Shown here in pieces: positions 32,023 to 39,482 of a stretch of DNA of 40,226 bases. The position numbers and the translations under genes are program-made. Positions within the stretch are counted from its first letter, which is position 1, and every line of letters starts with the position of its first letter. Source of the DNA: a virus. The notes beneath the pieces are model-generated. The model was not told the DNA's origin. It did not search any database and was given only the letters and a program-made list of their open reading frames with translations. The stretch is from IMG/VR virus record IMGVR_UViG_3300046506_000475, positions 1-40,226 of that record. The stretch is one strand, 5' to 3'.

Positions 32023-34479
32023 ATGGCGAACAACCTGGCGCTTGGCGTAGTCATCGGCGGCGCTATCAGTTCAACCGTTGGCGCGGCCTTCAGGGACGTT
32101 GAAGGGCGTATCAAGAAACTCAGTGATCAGGGCACCAAGGCCCGGGTACTGCAAAGCACTATCGGCGACACCATTCGCTTGCGTGATGAGTGGAAAAAAG
32201 CCCATGACACCGGATCGGCCTCGGCGGACGGTCTGCTGAAAAAGCTGGAATCAAACCTCAGAACCCTCAAGGATCAGGGCGTTGAGGTCAGCAAGTTGCG
32301 AAACGAGTACCAGAAACTCGGCCAAGTGGCCCGTGGGGCTGAGCTTAAGGCGCTCGGCCACACACAACTCAAGCAGGGTAAGGATGGGCTGAAAAGCTCG
32401 CTCGGCCAGGCCACAGCGCTGTCGGCGGCCGTCGCCATTCCTACCAAGATATCCGGTGACTATCAGGCGCAAGTGCGCCAGATGTCGCTGTGGGCGCACA
32501 CCGCCGGCACTGAAGACGAAGGCAAGATGGCCGAAATGGTCTCGACCATTGCGGACGACAAAGGCATGAGTCGCCAGCTGCTGGCCAAGGCGGTCGGTGG
32601 CCTGATTGAAAAGGGCGTTGAATGGCAGGAGGCCAGCGAATACGCCGGCCAGATTGCTGACCTGATCGACGGCCAGGGCATGGAAGCCGAGACCATTGCC
32701 ACCTTGATCAACTCTTTCAAAGAGGCGGGTGTTAAGAAAGAGGACATGGCCGGCATGCTTGGCCAAGTTGCGGCGGCGGGCGATATCGGCGCCTTCGGTC
32801 CCAAGGACATGGCCCGGTATCTGCCGGCCATGCTCGGCAACATCAAGCGCCTGGGCATGGAAGGCCCCGAAGCGGTGCGTTTCCTCGGTGCCAGCTTGCA
32901 ATCGCAGTACTCGCAAACCCAGGACTCGGCGGCCGCTGCGACCAATATGAATAACCTGCTGAGCGCGGTGATCAGCAGCACCAGCCAGGAACGTTTTGCC
33001 AAGGAAGGCTACGACCTGGCCGGCTCGATCATTGCCGCGACCAAGAGCGGCAAGGCTGCCAACCCGGTCGACGCGTTCATCATGCTCAGTCAGGAAATGA
33101 TTAAGCGGCAGGATCCGGCGAAGGCCAAGAAGATCGAGGCCCTGAAGGCAAAGATCAAGGCGGCGGCCGATGGCAGTGCCGAGGAACAGCAGGCCATGGT
33201 GGCCCTGACTGAGGCGGCAGGGCTTGCCAACATCGTCAGCGATCAGAGCGCCAGTGCGGGCTTGCTCGCGCAAATCAAATACGGCGACAAGATCAAGGCC
33301 GATATGGTCACGATCAAGGACACCGACGGTAAGACCAAGATCGAGGCGGACGCGGCCAAGGCGCGCGAGACGTCTAACCGCAAATGGTCGACGGCTACGG
33401 CAGGCATGGAGGCGTCCATGATCAGCCTGGGCGATGGCCTGCGGCCGCTGACTGACAAGGTCGCGGATGGTCTGGGCAAAGTTGGCTATGCACTGGCTGA
33501 CCTGGCCAACAAGTACCAGCCCGTAACGGCGGTGATTGCCGGTGTGGCGGCCGGTGCTGTCACGTTGGGCGCGGCGTTGAGCGCGCTCAAGATCGGCAAG
33601 GGTTTATTAAACATCGGCCGTGGCTCCCTGATGGGTAATCCGAACATCCCGCAAAAGGTGATCGTGACCAATCTACCCGCCGGCGGACTGGGCGGGCTGG
33701 ATGGCGGTGTGGACGGTGGTGGCAAAGACGGTAAAGGGGGAAAGGGCGGGAAGGGTGGCAAGGTCGGTATGGCGGTGAAGGGAATCGCCGCGTTGGCAGT
33801 CGTTGAGGCCGGTTTCAAGATCAAAGATACCTACGACAATGCCACCACACGGGACGAAAAGGCCGAAGGGTATGGCGAGGCGGCCGGGGGCTTGGCGGGC
33901 ACGCTTGCCGGGGCTGCGGCCGGTGCTGCGATTGGCTCGGCGATACCGGTGATCGGCACTGTTGTCGGCGGACTGCTGGGCGCGTACCTGGGCAGCATGG
34001 GCGGCGACGCGCTGGGCGGCTACCTGGGGAAAGCGGTATTTGGCGGTGACGACGGGCTGAAGAAAATGCCCGATGCGGGGCCGCTGATGATGGCCAATGC
34101 CGGCAAGGATATCCCGCCAGTGATGGCTGATATCGCGGCGTCTTTTGCGCCTAAAGCCAATGGCGCTGGCCCTCTGCTGATGCCTGGCGCCGTCAAGACG
34201 CCGGGGCCGGTGGGTGGTGACGTGGTTCGTTCGCTGGCTTCGCCGCCGGCATCGAGCACACCCGCTGCGGTTTTGTTAATGGCGGTACCGCCAAAACCGC
34301 CGGCGCCCAAGATCGAGCAGAAGGTTGATATCAGCGCGCCCATTCAGGTGACCGTGCAAGGGGACGTGAAGGATCCGGCGCAACTGGCCCGAGAGCTTCG
34401 CCCGTACATCGAGCAGCAACAGCGGGAAATCACTCAGCAACTGGAGAGCCGCAAGCTCTACGACGATGCGCACCTTTGA
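32023..34479 (+). CDS. Tape measure protein
   Basis: Tail-length determinant of 818 residues. Long helical N-terminal region (DVEGRIKKLSDQGTKARVLQ), two hydrophobic segments in the last third (YQPVTAVIAGVAAGAVTLGA and AGTLAGAAAGAAIGSAIPVI), and a Gly/Lys run between them (near 560-585). The C-terminal half resembles glycine-zipper regions that insert into membranes. Start ATG is 30 bases after E'. Confidence 0.93.
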   Translation: MANNLALGVVIGGAISSTVGAAFRDVEGRIKKLSDQGTKARVLQSTIGDTIRLRDEWKKAHDTGSASADGLLKKLESNLRTLKDQGVEVSKLRNEYQKLGQVARGAELKALGHTQLKQGKDGLKSSLGQATALSAAVAIPTKISGDYQAQVRQMSLWAHTAGTEDEGKMAEMVSTIADDKGMSRQLLAKAVGGLIEKGVEWQEASEYAGQIADLIDGQGMEAETIATLINSFKEAGVKKEDMAGMLGQVAAAGDIGAFGPKDMARYLPAMLGNIKRLGMEGPEAVRFLGASLQSQYSQTQDSAAAATNMNNLLSAVISSTSQERFAKEGYDLAGSIIAATKSGKAANPVDAFIMLSQEMIKRQDPAKAKKIEALKAKIKAAADGSAEEQQAMVALTEAAGLANIVSDQSASAGLLAQIKYGDKIKADMVTIKDTDGKTKIEADAAKARETSNRKWSTATAGMEASMISLGDGLRPLTDKVADGLGKVGYALADLANKYQPVTAVIAGVAAGAVTLGAALSALKIGKGLLNIGRGSLMGNPNIPQKVIVTNLPAGGLGGLDGGVDGGGKDGKGGKGGKGGKVGMAVKGIAALAVVEAGFKIKDTYDNATTRDEKAEGYGEAAGGLAGTLAGAAAGAAIGSAIPVIGTVVGGLLGAYLGSMGGDALGGYLGKAVFGGDDGLKKMPDAGPLMMANAGKDIPPVMADIAASFAPKANGAGPLLMPGAVKTPGPVGGDVVRSLASPPASSTPAAVLLMAVPPKPPAPKIEQKVDISAPIQVTVQGDVKDPAQLARELRPYIEQQQREITQQLESRKLYDDAHL

Positions 34480-34491
34480 CCTGGGGGACTT

Positions 34492-35337
34492 ATGGGCTAC
34501 ATGGAGCAGCTGCAAGCAAGTGTGAAGTCCCTGGCGGCGGCAGGTGAGACTGGCCGCCGTAGCCTGGATGGGATGATTGGGCCGGTCGACGGCGCAATCA
34601 GTGAACTCAGCGGTGCGGCTTCTGAGCTGGAGGGCGTCCCTTTTGTGGGGCCGGCCATTGGCGAGAAGCTGCAGCGCGTTATGCGTGGGGTGACAGCGGC
34701 CCAGGCAAAGGTTGGCCAAGTGGTCTCGGTGTACAGCGCAGCCACCCGGGCGGCGTCTCAGATTGATGAGCGCTTGGGTGCGCTGAGCGAGCAGGCCGGG
34801 CGGGCTGCGACTGCGATCAACAATATCGCCGGCAAGGTCAGCCCCTCGCTGTCTGGCATTCTCCCGACCGGGGCCTTTGCTGCTGATGCCACACCGGCGC
34901 CGGAGGCGGTGAAACCCTTCCCGCACCTGATGATCATGCAGCCGCGTGATCCGAAACAGCAGCCGTACTTCTTCAACCTGGACACGGCGGCCTTCGATGA
35001 ATTGCGGCGCTCGACAGCTTTCCGCTGGGCCTCTCAGGAGCGGCTGACGCGTCGACCAGCCCAGCAGGCTATCGGTATGGGTGACGAAAAGCTGACGTTG
35101 AAGGGCGCCGTCTTCCCGGGCTTCAGGGGCGGCATTAAGCAACTGGACACCCTGCGAACCCTGGGGGGCAAGTTGCAGCCCATGACGCTGACCACCGGCT
35201 ACGGCGACGTGTTGGGCACCTGGTGCATGACCAGCGTCGAGGAAGAACAAAGCGCGCTGCTGGGCGGCGGCATCCCGCGTAAGCAAGGCTTTACCCTGGA
35301 GTTTGTACGCTATGGCGACGACATGCAGAACGTCTGA
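34492..35337 (+). CDS. Tail protein U with N-terminal extension
   Basis: The C-terminal half (from about residue 140, PHLMIMQPRDPKQQPYFFNL, then DTLRTLGGKLQPMTLTTGYG) is P2 gpU (PF06995). The first 140 residues are an Ala/Gly-rich helical extension absent from P2 gpU, which is about 159 residues in P2. GGGGG precedes the ATG. It overlaps X. Confidence 0.88.
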   Translation: MGYMEQLQASVKSLAAAGETGRRSLDGMIGPVDGAISELSGAASELEGVPFVGPAIGEKLQRVMRGVTAAQAKVGQVVSVYSAATRAASQIDERLGALSEQAGRAATAINNIAGKVSPSLSGILPTGAFAADATPAPEAVKPFPHLMIMQPRDPKQQPYFFNLDTAAFDELRRSTAFRWASQERLTRRPAQQAIGMGDEKLTLKGAVFPGFRGGIKQLDTLRTLGGKLQPMTLTTGYGDVLGTWCMTSVEEEQSALLGGGIPRKQGFTLEFVRYGDDMQNV

Positions 35338-35518
35338 CGGGGATCTGTTGGACACCATCTGTCACAACTACTACGGCCATCTGAGCGGCACGGTGGAGGC
35401 CGTGCTCGATGCCAATCAGGGGCTGGCCGATGAGGTTCAGCCGTACCGAGCTGGTGTGGTGATTGTCCTGCCGGACATGCCGGCACCCACTGAAGAACTT
35501 GTGATGCTTTGGGATTAG
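35312..35518 (+). CDS. Tail protein X
   Basis: A 68-residue P2 gpX-like protein with the LysM-type motif DGDLLDTICHNYYGHLSGTV (residues about 9-28) and PYRAGVVIVLPDMP. Binds the tail tip or peptidoglycan. It overlaps U by 26 bases. Confidence 0.9.
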   Translation: MATTCRTSDGDLLDTICHNYYGHLSGTVEAVLDANQGLADEVQPYRAGVVIVLPDMPAPTEELVMLWD

Positions 35519-35543
35519 CCAGGCCTGGCTGTCCTTTCCTTCC

Positions 35544-35555
35544 GTTACGCGTAAC
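35544..35555. repeat. Junction palindrome, copy 2
   Basis: Second copy of GTTACGCGTAAC, in the X-D gap; the shared 16-base sequence is at 35540-35555. A hairpin (CCGCCAAC/GTTGGCGG) lies a few bases further. Confidence 0.85.
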
Positions 35556-35599
35556 GGCCGCCAACATTCCCCCGCGTTGGCGGGGTAACTGGGTGAACC

Positions 35600-36643
35600 A
35601 TGACCCCTCGCTTTCGTGTCGTTGCAGACGGTAAAGACATTACCGCGCTGATCAATGACCGCCTGTTATTGCTGAAAACCACTGACAAGCCAGGCATGGA
35701 GTCGGACGACTTCGAGTTGCGGATCGATGACCGCGACAGCGCCGTGGCGCTGCCCAAGCGCGGCGCCGGCATTGAGATCTACCTGGGCTATGCCGAAACG
35801 TCCATGGTGCGCCTGGGCCGTTATATGGTGGATGAGGTCGAGATATCCGGCCCGCCTAACACCATCGTCGTGCGCGGCAAAGCCGGCGACATGCGCGGTA
35901 CCGGAAAGACGGTGCGCAGCGGTAGCTGGGAAGACGTGCCGCTGTCCAAGATCGTGGCCGACGTGGCTGCCCGCAACGGCTGGACGCCGGTGTGCAGCGT
36001 CTCCACGAACGTGCCCCGGGCTGACCAGCTCAGCGAGTCTGATTTCAACTTCATCACCCGCATTGCCAAGCAGCACGACTGCACGGCCAAGGTGGCCGAT
36101 GGGAAGTTGATTGTCATGACCCGCGACGGCGGCACCAGTGCGAGCGGCAAGGCCTTGGGCGCCGTCACCATCACGCCGGCCGATGTCAGTCGGTGGCAGT
36201 TCCGCTTGGGCGATCGCAACACACACAAGGCGGTGGCCACCAAGCACCAGGACAAGAAAAGCGGTGAGTTGAAGCTGATCAGCCTGGACAACACGGATGC
36301 GCCCGACGGGCTGCCGGCGGTGCATACAGACCGTCATATCTACCCCAATAAGACCGCGGCGGCCCAGGCCGCTAAGGCCCGACTGACCGCGTTCAATCGA
36401 TCTTCTGCAGGCGTTCGTCTTGAAATGCCTGGGCGTACCGATCTGTTTGCCGAGCGGTCGGTAAACGCCACGGGCTTCAAGGTCGGCATTGATGGCGAGT
36501 ACCTGGTCGACTCGGTTGAGCAGGTATTCACCCAAGCCGGCTGGTCGACCACCGCCGAGTGCAATGGCGGCAAAAAGGGTAAGGCCAAGGCCAAGGGTAA
36601 GGAGGCGAAAAAAACCAAGGAGGTCAAGGTTCTACAGCTTTGA
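35600..36643 (+). CDS. Tail protein D
   Basis: P2 gpD-like baseplate hub, 347 residues (late control D family). VVADGKDITALINDRLLLLK and FELRIDDRDSAVALPKRGAG are diagnostic. The C-terminus is Lys-rich (KKGKAKAKGKEAKKTKEVKV). In P2 it joins the tube to the spike. Start ATG after GGGTGAACC. Confidence 0.92.
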   Translation: MTPRFRVVADGKDITALINDRLLLLKTTDKPGMESDDFELRIDDRDSAVALPKRGAGIEIYLGYAETSMVRLGRYMVDEVEISGPPNTIVVRGKAGDMRGTGKTVRSGSWEDVPLSKIVADVAARNGWTPVCSVSTNVPRADQLSESDFNFITRIAKQHDCTAKVADGKLIVMTRDGGTSASGKALGAVTITPADVSRWQFRLGDRNTHKAVATKHQDKKSGELKLISLDNTDAPDGLPAVHTDRHIYPNKTAAAQAAKARLTAFNRSSAGVRLEMPGRTDLFAERSVNATGFKVGIDGEYLVDSVEQVFTQAGWSTTAECNGGKKGKAKAKGKEAKKTKEVKVLQL

Positions 36644-36678
36644 CGTGACTCACTGAAACCCCCGTTTAACTGGAAACC

Positions 36679-36702
36679 GCCGCCATTTGGCGGCTTTTTT
36701 TT
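36679..36702 (+). terminator. Terminator before endolysin
   Basis: GCCGCC/GGCGGC with a four-base loop and eight T residues, between D and the endolysin gene. Confidence 0.85.
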
Positions 36703-36715
36703 GCCTGGAGAAAAC

Positions 36716-37363
36716 ATGTCTATCACCCTGCAGCAGTTGATGTTGATCCTCCCGAACGCTGGCCGTCAGGCCGGGCTTTTTGTCGGTGTCTTGAATACTG
36801 CGATGAGCAAGTACGGCATCGTCACGCCCAAGCGAATCGCGGCCTTCATAGCCCAAGTCGGGCATGAATCCGGCCATTTGACGCGCCTGGTCGAGAGCCT
36901 GAACTACAGAGCGGACCGAATCGTAGCCTTGGGTAATGCCGCTAGCCCGGGTTCCCGATGGCGATCCCTGGTGCCGCGTGCCGCCGAGCTGGCGGGCAGT
37001 TCGGCACGTATGGGGAACGCCGTCTATGGCGGCCGTATGGGCAATTGCCCTGAGGCGTCGGGCGAGGGCTATATCTACCGAGGGCGCGGCCTGATCCAGA
37101 TTACTGGCAAGGACAACCATCGTGCGTGCGGTGAAGCCCTGGGCGTCGACCTGATCAATCATCCCGAGCTGCTGGAGCAGCCGCAATACGCAGCGCTGTC
37201 GGCGGCCTGGTACTGGTCCGTAAACGGGCTGAACACGCTGGCCGACGCAGGTGACATCCAGAATATCGGCAGCCTCATCAACACGGGCAGCAAGGGGAAG
37301 ATCCCGAATGGTGCGGCTGATCGCCTGGCGCTGTATCAGACGGCATTGCGGGTGCTGGCATGA
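36716..37363 (+). CDS. Endolysin, GH19 family
   Basis: Peptidoglycan-degrading glycoside hydrolase of 215 residues. Catalytic Glu51 lies in AQVGHESGHLTRL, and RGRGLIQITGKDNHRACGEA is the substrate-binding signature of GH19 chitinase-like lysozymes. There is no signal peptide, so export depends on the holin at 15897. GGAG precedes the ATG. Confidence 0.92.
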   Translation: MSITLQQLMLILPNAGRQAGLFVGVLNTAMSKYGIVTPKRIAAFIAQVGHESGHLTRLVESLNYRADRIVALGNAASPGSRWRSLVPRAAELAGSSARMGNAVYGGRMGNCPEASGEGYIYRGRGLIQITGKDNHRACGEALGVDLINHPELLEQPQYAALSAAWYWSVNGLNTLADAGDIQNIGSLINTGSKGKIPNGAADRLALYQTALRVLA

Positions 37364-37878
37364 CGCCCGTGCGGAAGCTGGCCGGCCTCGTGCTGCTGAT
37401 ACTGGTGGCTATGGCCGCGAGCTGCGGCGCTGCCTGGCAGGTGCAGGACTGGCGCCTCGGGAAGATGCTGGCAGAGCAGGGCGCCCAGTTCGAGGCGGAC
37501 CTGGCCGCGATCAGTAATGCCGCAGCAGCCCAGGCCCGTGCCGAGCAAGACAAGCGGCTGGCCACCGAGCAGCAGCTGGCCGCCTCCGACCAACAACACA
37601 CCAAGGAATTATCCGATGCCCAGCGCAACCAGGCTTTACTGCGTGACCGCCTTGCTACTGCTGATGTGCGGTTGTCAGTCCTTCTCGACGCCACGGATTC
37701 AGCCAATGGCTGCAACATGCCTACCACCCCCGGCGCCGTCGGCGTGGTTCATGCAACCCGTCGAGCCCAACTTGACCCAGCGTATGCGCAGCGAATTATC
37801 GCCATCACCGACGATGGGGATAACGCCGTGATCGCGCTGCGGGCTTGCCAGGCTTATGTCAGGGCTCTGTCCCCCTGA
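37360..37878 (+). CDS. Inner-membrane spanin (Rz)
   Basis: A 172-residue i-spanin. One N-terminal TM helix (LAGLVLLILVAMAASCGAAW) is followed by a long periplasmic helix (AQARAEQDKRLATEQQLAAS) and a C-terminal domain. Contacts the o-spanin to break the outer membrane. It overlaps the endolysin stop by four bases. Confidence 0.88.
   Translation: MTPVRKLAGLVLLILVAMAASCGAAWQVQDWRLGKMLAEQGAQFEADLAAISNAAAAQARAEQDKRLATEQQLAASDQQHTKELSDAQRNQALLRDRLATADVRLSVLLDATDSANGCNMPTTPGAVGVVHATRRAQLDPAYAQRIIAITDDGDNAVIALRACQAYVRALSP
37616..37831 (+). CDS. Outer-membrane spanin (Rz1), nested
   Basis: A 71-residue lipoprotein encoded in another frame inside Rz. Signal peptide TRLYCVTALLLLMCGCQS has a lipobox-like end at Cys20 (or Cys18), then a Pro-rich mature part (TCLPPPAPSAW). 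AAGGAA precedes the ATG. Such full embedding is known for Rz/Rz1 pairs. Confidence 0.85.
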   Translation: MPSATRLYCVTALLLLMCGCQSFSTPRIQPMAATCLPPPAPSAWFMQPVEPNLTQRMRSELSPSPTMGITP

Positions 37879-37929
37879 GTACGTTCAACTCGAGCTGTGC
37901 AACCCGGGGGACTGGATGGACTATCCTCA

Positions 37930-37946
37930 CCCTTTTAGAAAAAGGG
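37930..37946. other. Hairpin before 37954 gene
   Basis: CCCTTTT/AAAAGGG stem; the second arm carries the GGGA ribosome site of the following gene, so folding could limit its translation. Confidence 0.4.
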
Positions 37947-37953
37947 AATCAGC

Positions 37954-38181
37954 ATGGATGGCATGACGCTCAGCCCAAAGATCGAGCGCGAGGCTGACAA
38001 GCTGCTGGCCCAGATCGCCCGGGCAGACTCCATGATTGTTGCGGCGAAGGCGGGCGCCCGGGCCGAGGGCTTCGTGCTCGGTCTGGAGTCGGCGCGCGCT
38101 TTGACCGAAGAGACGATCGACCGTCTGTACGTGATATTCGACTCCGCCACGGAACAAAAGCTGAAGTCGCTTGCGGGCTGA
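37954..38181 (+). CDS. Hypothetical protein (75 aa)
   Basis: A 75-residue, fully helical protein (SPKIEREADKLLAQIARADS, then RALTEETIDRLYVIFDSATE). No domain recognised. Located after the lysis genes, where phages often carry optional genes. GGGAATCAGC precedes the ATG. Confidence 0.6.
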   Translation: MDGMTLSPKIEREADKLLAQIARADSMIVAAKAGARAEGFVLGLESARALTEETIDRLYVIFDSATEQKLKSLAG

Positions 38182-38262
38182 GCTCGCCCGCCCGTCGGTG
38201 CTGGTGAACAGTTCGCGTGCCGCCAGGCTCTACCTTGCAGACCCTGGACTGAGCTGACCTTC

Positions 38263-38472
38263 ATGACGATTGATATCGAACAGATAAACGCTATGGAAGC
38301 GTGGTTCGCGCTGCGCAACGACGCGACGCTTATATCCGCCACACCGGAGGAGCGCTACGAGACTCGGCTCAAACTGGCGGATGATTTGCTGGAGCGGAAG
38401 CTGGTAGACAGCGGAGAGTGGAGGGAGCTGGTCGAGGAGGCGACAGCTGCCTACGCCGAAGAGTTAGGCTGA
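38263..38472 (+). CDS. Hypothetical protein (69 aa)
   Basis: A 69-residue acidic protein (MTIDIEQINAMEAWFALRND, then RLKLADDLLERKLVDSGEWR). Helical and Glu-rich. Converges with the minus-strand gene and overlaps its end by nine bases. Unrecognised. Confidence 0.6.
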   Translation: MTIDIEQINAMEAWFALRNDATLISATPEERYETRLKLADDLLERKLVDSGEWRELVEEATAAYAEELG

Positions 38473-38823
38473 CGGCTCTTTGAGTACCCTCAGTTCCAGC
38501 AGCAGCCGCTGATTCTCCCTGAACAGGTGGTCGCGCTGATGGGCGATTAGTTCCAGGCTGCGCAACTTGGTACCCATTTCTGAGGTATCAAGGTTGAGCC
38601 GCCCAACATCGGCGAGAGCCTTCTTGAGGGCGTCTTCGGTAGACGCTTTCCCGGTGGCTAGGTCGTCGCTGAGCTGCACCAGCCCCGCGATATTTGATCG
38701 AGCCCTGCGCAGCATCACCTGGGTCTGGTTGAGCTCGTCCTCGAGCAGAGCACAGTGATGCTTGTACATTTCCAGTGGCGTAGGGCAGCCGAGCCACGCG
38801 GAGGTATCTTCGTCGATGTTCAT
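38464..38823 (-). CDS. LexA-controlled coiled-coil protein
   Basis: A 119-residue protein of heptad-rich helices (YKHHCALLEDELNQTQVMLR, then SLELIAHQRDHLFRENQRLL). It has no membrane segment. A LexA box lies 20 bases upstream of the start, so it should be induced with DNA damage, like the DUF1654 gene. No ribosome site is obvious. Function unknown. Confidence 0.65.
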   Translation of the reverse strand: MNIDEDTSAWLGCPTPLEMYKHHCALLEDELNQTQVMLRRARSNIAGLVQLSDDLATGKASTEDALKKALADVGRLNLDTSEMGTKLRSLELIAHQRDHLFRENQRLLLELRVLKEPSA

Positions 38824-38842
38824 GGGGTGTAAGTTCCGAATA

Positions 38843-38858
38843 CTGTATGTGCATACAG
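38843..38858. promoter_or_regulatory. LexA box, second copy
   Basis: CTGTATGTGCATACAG, the same CTG-N10-CAG form, within a longer dyad (TACTGTATG...CATACAGTA). On the minus strand TAGAAT (38865-38860) lies just before it, the same -10 then LexA-box layout as at 5743-5765. Confidence 0.85.
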
Positions 38859-38917
38859 TATTCTAGTTTTCATAAAGCGGAAGGCTTGAGGCGACGAACT
38901 GTTGCTTTACCCGACAA

Positions 38918-39127
38918 TCAGCCAGGTGCCATGAGGACGGCCAGGGTCAGCTTGATGAAATCCTCGTTCTCATCGATGGTGTGCAGAGCACCGCGAACGT
39001 TCTCTGCCACTTCGGAGGATCCGCGCTGCTCGACCCAGTTCGAAATCTCCATGATGGAGGCTTCAAGGGCCAATTGGTTTTCATAGAGCTTGGAGAGTAG
39101 GGAGGGGAGCAGGTCTGAGTTGGGCAT
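38918..39127 (-). CDS. Small protein common in Pseudomonas
   Basis: A 69-residue protein beginning MPNSDLLPSLLSKLYENQLA and helical throughout, of a kind I recall from several Pseudomonas genomes. GAGGAACG precedes the ATG on the minus strand. Role unknown. It may be the last phage gene or the first host one. Confidence 0.65.
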   Translation of the reverse strand: MPNSDLLPSLLSKLYENQLALEASIMEISNWVEQRGSSEVAENVRGALHTIDENEDFIKLTLAVLMAPG

Positions 39128-39437
39128 AGGCGTTCCTCTGGTGGAGTAAGCAGCTTAGCAGTGGGCATTCTTAAGGATTTCGTGTTCGGTCGGCAGAACG
39201 CCGGGGGAGGGGGCGAATTTCGTACCAATTTTTGTACCACTACCCGTGTTTAGCTGGCGGGTGGTGAGTATTCCAAAGTAGCCAGGTCCCCGTATTTGCT
39301 GGGCCTGACTACTTTGAAAACCTTTCTGATACACGAAATTAATATTAGGAGTATGGACGAGAGACTGTCGAATGTTCTTCTAAAACCAGACGAAAGTACT
39401 TAAAAACAAAGAAAAAACAGGGTTTATTGCGGACAAT
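39128..39437. other. Right-end non-coding region, probable attR zone
   Basis: 310 bases without a gene. It contains GTACCAATTTTTGTACCA (39222-39239), similar to GTACCGATTTTATACCA (9-25) at the integrase end in the same orientation, and a 13-bp inverted repeat with one mismatch (39274-39286 and 39304-39316). The right attachment site should be here, but the host core cannot be identified without comparing an uninfected strain. Confidence 0.4.
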
Positions 39438-39467
39438 AAAAAGCCCTGCGATAAGGCAGGGCTTTTT
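39438..39467. terminator. Bidirectional terminator of folD
   Basis: GCCCTGC/GCAGGGC with flanking A5 and T5 runs, so it works in both directions. It lies 15 bases beyond the folD stop codon and marks the edge of the host operon. Confidence 0.88.
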
Positions 39468-39482
39468 CAGCACGGCTGGTTA

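Noticed and set aside
39128-39437. A tRNA gene or tRNA 3' end serving as attachment site
   Set aside because: I looked for an acceptor/T-arm pattern in the right-end gap and found none; the target may lie outside the window.
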